From the NCBI RefSeq assembly GCF_964340395.1, contig NC_135560.1, positions 755,001 through 819,000 of the forward strand: DNA of 64,000 nucleotides, given 5' to 3'. How positions within the stretch are numbered: position 1 is the first letter of the stretch; every line of letters starts with the position of its first letter. Below the pieces are notes generated by a model that was given only the letters and a program-made list of their open reading frames with translations, ran no database searches and had not been told where the DNA came from. A program made the translations under genes and the position numbers. Positions 55,959 through 64,000 of the stretch are shown here, in pieces. This DNA is from Glandiceps talaboti (taxonomy: Eukaryota > Hemichordata > Enteropneusta > Spengelidae).

Positions 55959-56344
55959 CAATTTTACATTGATTGAATCATTTTCCGTATTTTGTATTAT
56001 TTTTACCTGCCGTAAGGGTACGGGAGGTATTAAAATACAAATGTCTGTCTGTGTGTCTGTCTGTCTGTCTGTGTGTCTGTCTGTGCCATCATTTTCTAAA
56101 ATTCGGCTGGCTCAATTGTAATGTAATTTGGAATATATAATCTTTAGAAATCAATTTTACATTGATTGAATCATTTTCCGTATTTTGTATTATTTTTACC
56201 TGCCGTAAGGGTACGGGAGGTATTAAAATACAAATGTCTGTCTGTGTGTCTGTCTGTCTGTCTGTGTGTCTGTCTGTGCCATCATTTTCTAAAATTCGGC
56301 TGGCTCAATTGTAATGTAATTTGGAATATATAATCTTTAGGATA
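55959..56344. repeat. 193-bp direct tandem duplication of a family B end
   Basis: The text from caattttacattgattgaa to aatatataatctttag occurs twice head-to-tail (55959-56151 and 56152-56344) and looks nearly identical, including hairpin and TCTG tandem. It is therefore recent, or an assembly duplication. Confidence 0.9.
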
Positions 56345-57437
56345 ATAGCTAGACCTGTTTAGGTTTTCAGCCAGATCGGTTAATGTTTAATTAGAGAAAT
56401 TTGCATATTAATGAAATCAAATAATTAAGCAATATCTTAAGACTGCATACTTCAATTTCAATATAATTTAGTATATTTGTTACAACAACATACATTTGTC
56501 CTATAAAATTTGATGATGTACCTTACAGCGTTAACAAATAATTTGCATAATTAATTATTTTTGGTAATTAGGCTATATCTTAAGAATGCATACTTCATAT
56601 TCAACATAATTTAGTACATACGTTAACCATAAGAAAACACATATGTCCTATAAAGTTAGTTGATGTACCTTACAGTGTTAATGAAAAATTTGCATAATTA
56701 ATGATTTTCGGTAATTAGGCTATATCATAAGAATACATACTTCAATTTCAATATAATTCAGTACACATGTTAACAATAACAATCGCACATGTCCTGTAAA
56801 GCTTGTTGATGTACCTTTCAGTGTTATTGAATAATTTGCATAATTAATTATTCTTGGTAATTAGGCTATATCAATTTCAATACAATTCAGTACATACATT
56901 AACCATAACAAATTGTGTATGTCCTATAAAGTTAGTTGATGTACCTTACAGTGTTAATGAATAATTTGCATAATTAATGATTTTCAGTAATTACGCTATA
57001 TCTTATAAGACTGCATGCTTCAATTTCAATACAAATTAGTACATAATGTTAACCACAACAAAGCAGGTACGTCCTATAAAATTTGGTGCTATAGCGTACA
57101 GTTTTAATGAAAAATTTGCATAATTACGTTGTATCTTAAAAATGCAAGCTTCAAATTCCTATAATATGATATATATACCAACCATAATAATACGCACCTG
57201 TCCTATGACGTTTCTTGCTACAACTTTTACCTTTTAATGAGTATTTTGAATAATGAGCGATATTCAGTAATTAAGCAGTATCATGCACTCTTCAAATTCC
57301 GTATAATTTGGCACATACATTAACCTAAGAAAGCACGCTTGTCCAAAAACAAAGCCTGTTACCATATTTTATTTTATTTTAATGAGTTATTTGCATAATT
57401 AATGATTCCCTTACGGGAGGCATTCAGTTTAAATCTG
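56004..57437 (-). mobile_element. Family B element, full-length copy, reverse orientation
   Basis: Hairpin end at 56013-56036 (duplicated, see 55959-56344), then ggctggctcaattgtaatgt, ctagacctgtttaggttttc, about eight AT units, and the far end cccttacgggaggcattcag then tttaaatctgg (57410-57437). It mirrors the 18010-19502 copy in block order. Confidence 0.82.
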
Positions 57438-57733
57438 GTTATTCATTTTATGCCAAATGTAAAATATGAAATACTAGATTTAAACTGAATGCCTTCCGTA
57501 AGGGTAAAGTTTTGAGATTGTTGTTCCTACAGACAATTGTTGGAATACAACAGAACATATGCAATAAGTTATTTTTTCTCGTTGATTGCTATTTGCCCAT
57601 TACTGTTAGTGATCTCCTGGCCAACCACAATATGTAATGTGAAGCTTTACAGAATGTTGTAGCATATCACTCACCATAGAAAGAGTTTTAAAGGCCAAAA
57701 AAAAATTGTTTCTGGTCAACACCCATCATTTAA

Positions 57734-58054
57734 AGTGGCCATATGGATGAGAATTTGGTATTTATTTTGGATTTTTATTTGATAAAACAGCTTCACTATG
57801 TTTTTCTACTTGAAAAAATAATGTGAAATAACATATACCAAGTCTATGTTTGCAACTCAATAAACTGCAAAAGATTAAACAATGTGTAAAATGTTTGTTA
57901 TTGTACGTACAATAACAAACTTTTTGCACTTTTTGCATCTTTTTGCAATGTATATGTTATTTCAAATTGTTTTTTCAAGTAGAAAAACATAGTGAAGCTG
58001 TTTTATCAAATAAAAATCCAAACTAAATACCAAATTCTCATCCATATGGCCACT
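57734..58054. mobile_element. Palindromic MITE (321 bp)
   Basis: Ends are AGTGGCCATATGGATGAG and its reverse complement. The arms of about 105 bp are nearly perfect inverted copies (dagaatttggta...acataT). At the centre lies a perfect 28-bp palindrome, GTTTGTTATTGTAC plus its complement (57893-57920). The corresponding uninterrupted sequence at 46600-46625 shows the empty site. Confidence 0.88.
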
Positions 58055-58846
58055 ACCCCACTTCCTGTGTTAATTTTTTTCATGTTTGTCCAGCCAATTC
58101 AGTCTGCAGATGAAAGGGAAAACACAATAAAGTAACTCTCCCTACATTAATTGCCACCAGTGAAGACAACTGCAAAACTAATCATGAACTAGCCTATGAC
58201 ATCTGTCCCACATACACACTTGCTGTAAAGTACTAAATAAAAAGAACAGTAACTGCAATGATAAGTAGATTGATTAACATTTGTTGAGAATGTAAAAAAA
58301 AAAATCGCATCGTCGCACCACTTTAGACAAAATTTCCTGATGAGAAACTGTTTTCCTTTTTAGTGGCCTCCAAAAATATGCCAAAAACTTATTAAAACTA
58401 AAAGCTATATCACTAATATTTTCAGGACAAGTGTGCTTTGGTATCGCAAATGTATGTATCAAATTATATTGAATTTGAAGAGTGCATTCTTGAGATATAG
58501 CCTAATTACCGAAAACTATTAATTATGTAAATTACTCGTTAATATTCATGGCATGTTTACCTAAACCTAATCAGTTCTTGTCACTACCCTACAGAATACA
58601 TGCAATAAATTTCGCTTTGAATTGAGCAGGTAGTTTTTAGAAAATGGTGATAAAGTCGCACCACTTTAGACAACATTTCCTGACCAGAAACTATTTTTTT
58701 GTGGCCTACCAAAAATATGCCAATAACTTATTAAAACTAAAAGCTACATTAGTGATATTTTCAGGACAGGTGCGCTTTGGTATCACAAATGTATATACCA
58801 AGTTATAATGAATTTGAAGCGTGCATTCTTGAGATATAGACTAACA

Positions 58847-59410
58847 AGTCATTGAGAATGACATAGTACCCACTATGATTGGATTTTAAGGAATTATCAC
58901 TACTCTGATCACGCAACAACGCTTGTGAACCTAAATCAAACAGACTTAGATATGTTGTGTCTGCTTGTTGGACATGGAACATGCCTACAACAATAAAGGA
59001 TGGGTCGGGTATGGGGGATCATACCACGACGAAAATGGATATGCTCATGTATGTCATAGAACACTGTCCTAATACCAACTTTGAATGAGATATGTTCAAG
59101 CATGTCTGAGTTATGGCTTTGGACATAGAAAAATCGCAAACAAAATGGCTGCCAGGCGGCCATATTGGATCGTATCACAACAACAATGAATATGCACATG
59201 TACGTCATAGAACACTGTCCTAATACCAACTTTGAATGAGATCTGTTCAAGCATGCCTGAGTTATGTATGCCATTGTATGTTGCCCCTGTACCAAGTTTG
59301 AAATAAATCGGTCCCAGCATCTCCAAGAAACGGCTGCGGACGCACGGACGCACGGACACACGGAACCCAATCCATAAGTCCCCGTCCCGGACTTCGTCTG
59401 GCGGGGACTA
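58847..59410 (+). mobile_element. Family D element, shorter copy, nested in B-prime
   Basis: It starts caagtcattgagaatgacat, carries about two and a half 152-bp units and a GGACGCAC tandem, and ends with the GTCCCCG...CGGGGAC hairpin then CTAA. The host text gatatagcctaattaccg is split as gatatagactaa | element | ...ctaattaccg. Confidence 0.82.
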
Positions 59411-59636
59411 ATTACCGAAAACCATTAATTACGTAAATTGTTCATTAATATTCATGGGATGTTTACCAAAACCTAATCAGTTCTTGCAATTACCCTACGG
59501 AACATGTGTACAAAATTCTGTTTGAACTGAGCCAGCCGTTCTGGAGAAAACGATGACACAGACAGACAGACACACACACACACACACACAGACTTCCACA
59601 CACTAATATATCTCTTCCTTACGGAAGACAAAATAG

Positions 59637-60288
59637 AAGTGATGTAGATTACTCAGAAATTGGGAATTGCATAAAAGCAAAATTTACAAGTTTAGTAACT
59701 CTGAAGTTTCACTCTGTATAATCTGCAGGTAAATGCAAAAATGTTCATTTTTAATCATGTTATTTTCAGATTATATGATATCCATATGTCAAGACAACAT
59801 TTTAGAAATTGGCAATTACTGTTATATTTTACTCTCATATTACAAAATTAAGTATATACCGATAAAAATGTGAAAGGGCGCCCTCAAACATCAGCCAACA
59901 TAACATAATATGAGCCAGTTGATGAGGGCAGAATTCGAAGACAAACTCAAGTCTGACATCAACCTCTCCAAACCCCACCCAACCACCCAACTCAGACAGT
60001 TTTTTTAAAAATATTTTCAGCTTTGTAAAGGAAAAACATCAATATTTTTTTATCCTTTCAAACAAGTATACAATCTCCCAAGTTACTAGTCTCTGTAGTG
60101 CCTGACTGTTCATAATAGTGCACCCAGCAAAAGGGGAACACTTGTGTCTGAGAAATATTCAAATACAGAGTACAAACTCCTAGAAACTTCTGACTGAGTA
60201 ATGTCTAATATAAGCTTGAACAGATACATTTTATTGCATAAACGAACAAAATGCACCATTCCTCAAAATTGTCTTTAACACAACATTT
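59637..60288. other. Unassigned sequence
   Basis: No exon, repeat or transposon signature could be supported. Confidence 0.4.
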
Positions 60289-61983
60289 CCATTATTAAAT
60301 ATTATATTATAGCATTACCAATTCCAGTGAATTTTGTGACGTCATCGTTGTACATTATTACTGATAATGTACTCAGTTATTGGGCATCGCGGCCCCGGAA
60401 CGAGCATAACAATACAAGCTTATGTCCGTAATGAGAGATGAGATTTGTTCTGTTTCTTCATATAACTAGGTATTTTTTCAAAATGTATGTTGTTACTTAT
60501 GATTGTCATTTCTACGTTAAAAATACAACGCATTCATGAAACAAATTTGTGTTCACAGCAGTTCATTGAAGTGTATATGTGTGTACGTGTACGTACGTGT
60601 GTCGCTGTGATTAGTATTCAGCTTCCGGGCCGAACATGGCAGACGATGTTCAGCGCTGTGTATATTATACGTTGTTTTGTGTTTCTCGGTCTACAAATTC
60701 GCAAAACTATAAAATAATAACAATAATTACGCCCTCCCAGTCCATAATGGCCTCAAGCAAACTTTGCACTCCATAATGGGCGAGGCGACAGCCGAGCCCA
60801 TTATGGAGTGCAAAATTTGCTTGAGTCCATTATGTCGTTCAAAGTTTGCTTATTGTTTAAATGGTTCGAAACTCTTCACTTGTAATTATTAAATAAATAT
60901 TATAATTTGAGTTATGCTGAGTTCAAAAAAGGGGGTGGAAGGAAGTTATAATATATATCACCATTTCGACTGGGGGAGTTGTTATGCTGAGTTCAAAAAA
61001 GGGGGTCATTTCCGGAAGGAAGGTTATAATATACTGATGAAGTCTGTGTGTGTGTGTGTGTGTGTGTGCATCACCATTTCCGAAAAAACGGCTGCATCAA
61101 TTCAAACGAAATTTCATAGACATGTTCCATAGGGTAATGGCAAGAACTGATTAGGTTTTAGTAATAATCCAATGAATATTAATGACCAATTTGAGTAATT
61201 AATTGATCGAACGAGTATAAAGTTGGCGTCACATTCAGATTCAGGTAGTGTTATCTTATGAACGTTATATTGAGCGTCAGATGGCCTCAGATCCAAATCT
61301 GAATCTGATGCCAACTTTATACTCGTACTCTACACTACTGAGAAAGACTCTGTTTTCAGGAGTTTCATGCCAAATCAAATGTGTGTGGAAAATAGACCAA
61401 GCCTCGTCTAGCCTACGAAGAAAATTTCGCAACAATTAAACAATAATGTACGCCCTCCCAGCCCATAATGGACGAAAGCAAACTTTGAACGACATAATGG
61501 GCGAGGCGACAGCCGAGCCCATTATGGAGTGCAAAGTTTGCTTGAGTCCATTATGGACTGGGAGGGCATACATTATTGTTATTATTTTATAGTTTTGCCA
61601 ATTCCAGTGAATTTGTAGACCGAGAAACGCAAAACAACGTATAATATACACAGCGCTGAACATCGTCTGCCATGTTCGGCCAGGAAGCTGAATACTAATC
61701 ATAGCGACACACGTACGTACACGTACACACACATATACACAAATTTGTTTCATGAATGCGTTGTATTTTTAAACAGTGGAAATGACAATCATAAGTAACA
61801 ACATACATTTCGAAACGATACCTAGTCGTATGAAGAAACAGAACAAATAAGCTTGTATTGTTATGCTCGTTCCGGGGCCGCGATGCCCAATAACAGAGTA
61901 CATTATCAGTAATAATGTACAGCGATGACGTCACAAAATTCACTGGAATTGGTAATGCTATAATATAATGTATCAATAATGGT
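60289..61983. mobile_element. 1.7-kb inverted repeat (foldback-like element)
   Basis: Left arm 60289-60855 and right arm about 61440-61983 are inverted copies of one another (shared blocks: gcattaccaattccagtgaa, cggccccggaacgagcataa, cgaacatggcagacgatgtt). The inner end of each arm is itself a hairpin built on CCATAATGGGC...GCCCATTATGG with loop GAGGCGACAGCC. The spacer holds a B-prime end (about 60925-61210) and a third inverted pair (61210-61240 with 61299-61330). No transposase was recognised. Confidence 0.85.
61210..61332. repeat. Short inverted repeat, about 30-bp arms
   Basis: acgagtataaagttggcgtc followed by acattcagattc on the left pairs with gaatctgatgccaactttat then actcgt on the right. 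The loop is about 60 bp. It lies in the spacer of the larger inverted repeat. Confidence 0.85.
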
Positions 61984-62280
61984 GACCTATATATTGACGT
62001 CTATATAATTTGTGTACAGTGAGGGTGCGCCACTCAACAAAATCTTGATAATTTTCTTGTAGTGTAAACTCATGGCACATGCCATATCCCGGGTATGTAG
62101 GGAATCACGAAAGCTGAGTGAAGTCGAGGATGGCAAGCTTTCCTGTGCTGAGAATAGGAGGCGTGGCGGGCATTTGAACAACATTTTTGACAACTAACTT
62201 TCATTGGGACTTCACGAATCACATAGAGCTAAATTTCTTGCATAAATTCTTACGGAAGGCATTCAGTTTAAATCTGATAT
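61984..62280 (+). repeat. Dispersed repeat, partner of 6850-6950 and 7420-7722
   Basis: Both blocks found separately at 6.9 kb and 7.5 kb are adjacent here: gccactcaacaaaatcttga, then tgtgctgagaataggaggcg, ending in cttacggaaggcattcag and tttaaatctg. The 6850-7722 region may thus be this repeat with the hAT-like relic in its middle. Confidence 0.75.
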
Positions 62281-62350
62281 GAATATCTGTTGCCATGGTA
62301 TATATAAAAAAAATCAAATTAAGTGAAAACATTTCCTTCTTTTTGGCATG

Positions 62351-63030
62351 AGTTAGTGCTACCTGGTGTAACATAAATTGTATAAAATTGAGTTAGTGCT
62401 ACCTGGTGTAACATAAATAGTATAAAATTGAGTTAGTGCTACCTGGTGTAACATAAATTGTATAAAATTGAGTTAGTGCTACCTGGTGTAACATAAATTG
62501 TATAAAATTGAGTTAGTGCTACCTGGTGTAACATAAATTGTATAAAATTGAGTTAGTGCTACCTGGTGTAACATAAATTGTATAAAATTGAGTTAGTGCT
62601 ACCTGGTGTAACATAAATTGTATAAAATTGAGTTAGTGCTACCTGGTGTAACATAAATTGTATAAAATTGAGTTAGTGCTACCTGGTGTAACATAAATTG
62701 TATAAAATTGAGTTAGTGCTACCTGGTGTAACATAAATTGTATAAAATTGAGTTAGTGCTACCTGGTGTAACATAAATTGTATAAAATTGAGTTAGTGCT
62801 ACCTGGTGTAACATAAATTGTATAAAATTGAGTTAGTGCTACCTGGTGTAACATAAATTGTATAAAATTGAGTTAGTGCTACCTGGTGTAACATAAATTG
62901 TATAAAATTGAGTTAGTGCTACCTGGTGTAACATAAATTGTATAAAATTGAGTTAGTGCTACCTGGTGTAACATAAATTGTATAAAATTGAGTTAGTGCT
63001 ACCTGGTGTAACATAAATTGTATAAAATCG
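62351..63030. repeat. 40-bp minisatellite, 17 copies, nearly perfect
   Basis: The unit is agttagtgctacctggtgta then acataaattgtataaaattg. All 17 copies are identical by eye except the second (aaatag for aaattg) and the last (aatcg). Confidence 0.97.
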
Positions 63031-63192
63031 GATAACTGTTTCCATGAATTGTATGGTAGACGTGTAAATTATGGTGACTGTTGTACTATGAGAATGATGT
63101 CGCTAGAATGTGATACAATGTAGCAATAGTTTTTACGTGACTCATGTCCACTGCATTTATGTGTGTATCCGGTACACACATCACATATAAGT
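63031..63192. other. Spacer between minisatellites
   Basis: Short non-repetitive sequence with no feature. Confidence 0.5.
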
Positions 63193-64000
63193 GAGTACTG
63201 GTAGTAAATGTATTGGTATTTTGTAATTACTATATCTTGATTACTGGTAGTAAATGTATTGGTAATTTGTAATTACTATATCTTGACAACTGGTAGTAAA
63301 TGTATTGGTAATTTGTAATTACTATATCTTGACTACAGGTAGTAAATGTATTGGTAATTTGTAATTACTATATCTTGATTACTGGTAGTAAATGTATTGG
63401 TAATTTGTAATAACTATATCTTGATTACTGGTAGTAAATGTAGTAGTTTGTAATAACTATATCTTGACTACTGGTAGTAAATGTATTGGTAATTTGTAAT
63501 TACTATATCTTGACTACTGGTATCTTGACTACTGGTAGTAAATGTATTGGTAATTTGTAATTACTATATCTTGACTACTGGTAGTAAATGTATTGGTAAT
63601 TTGTAATTACTATATCTTGACTACTGGTAGTAAATGTATTGGTAATTTGTAATTACTATATCTTCACTACTGGTAGTAAATGTATTGGTAATTTGTAATT
63701 ACTATATCTTGATTACTGGTAGTAAATGTATTGGTAATTTGTAATTACTATATCTTGATTACTGGTAGTATATGTATTGGTAATTTGTAATTACTATATC
63801 TTGATTACTGGTAGTAAATGTATTGGTAATTTGTAATTACTATATCTTGACTACTGGTATCCTGACTACTGGTAGTAAATGTATTGATAATTTGTAATTA
63901 CTATATCTTGACTACTGGTATCCTGACTACTGGTAGTAAATGTATTGGTAATTTGTAATTACTATATCTTCACTACTGGTAGTAAATGTATTGGTAATTT
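63193..64000. repeat. 46-bp minisatellite, about 17 copies, runs off the window
   Basis: The unit is ttgattactggtagtaaatg, tattggtaatttgtaattac, tatatc. Some copies carry an extra partial block (tactggtatcctgac). The array is cut by the window end. Confidence 0.95.

Larger units (their letters stand above)
57475..59636 (+). mobile_element. Family B-prime element with nested MITE and family D
   Basis: The left end is agatttaaactgaatgcctt. The body matches 36097-37015 but is expanded by a partial internal duplication and interrupted by the MITE (57734-58054) and a family D element (58847-59410). The right end has a CAGA/CACA tandem and cttccttacggaagacaaaa. It is head-to-head with the family B copy to its left, about 37 bp apart. 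Confidence 0.75.

Overview
The window looks like nuclear DNA of a multicellular animal, probably a marine invertebrate. The evidence is intron-split coding exons with GT-AG borders, several non-LTR retrotransposon relics (Tx1/L1-like, L2/CR1-like and a larger CR1/Jockey-type element), tRNA-derived SINEs with ATT tails, and many AT-rich dispersed repeats. There is no bacterial-style gene organisation. I cannot name the species; a lancelet, hemichordate, echinoderm or mollusc would all fit.

Host gene. Almost all long open frames here are chance frames in minisatellites or transposon relics. I find one convincing host gene, on the minus strand, assembled by splice sites and phase: exon a 49770-49865, exon b 46831-47063, exon c 35211-35322, exon e 22823-22873 and terminal exon f 14379-14434 ending in TAA. 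An uncertain 25-nt microexon lies at 28089-28113. The introns are 2.7, 11.5, 12.3 and 8.4 kb and are packed with repeats. The gene starts to the right of 49865, possibly outside the window. The product fragment is Pro/Gln/Ser-rich with several tyrosines in SH2-ligand-like contexts, and its family is not recognised.

Layout. 1-2.9 kb: little content apart from one repeat end. 2.9-14 kb: a run of minisatellites (56, 45, 24, 35, 26 and 29 bp units) broken by a family A element and a hAT-like relic. 14.4-22.3 kb: terminal exon, then a Tx1-like retrotransposon on the minus strand, split by a family B element and by an L2-like retrotransposon. 23.2-24.9 kb: a 1.8-kb terminal-inverted-repeat element with a smaller one inside. 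25.3-35.2 kb: family A copies with nested LINE ends, a 53-bp minisatellite, a SINE and a family C array. 35.8-41 kb: families A, B-prime, D and E. 41.8-46.3 kb: a decayed non-LTR retrotransposon with endonuclease and reverse transcriptase. 47-49.1 kb: two adjacent family A copies. 49.1-53.4 kb: three minisatellites (38, 27 and 46 bp). 53.6-62.3 kb: SINE, poly-C tract, families B, B-prime and D, a palindromic MITE and a 1.7-kb inverted repeat. 62.35-64 kb: two more minisatellites.

Themes. By my coordinates about 13.8 kb (roughly a fifth) is minisatellite. Several unrelated-looking dispersed families share one end design: a short tandem microsatellite, then a hairpin, then usually CTAA. This recalls Helitron/Helentron (DINE-1-like) ends. 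One minisatellite has grown out of the splice donor of a host exon, and another carries acceptor- and donor-like motifs in every unit. Family letters A to G are names I use within this window only.
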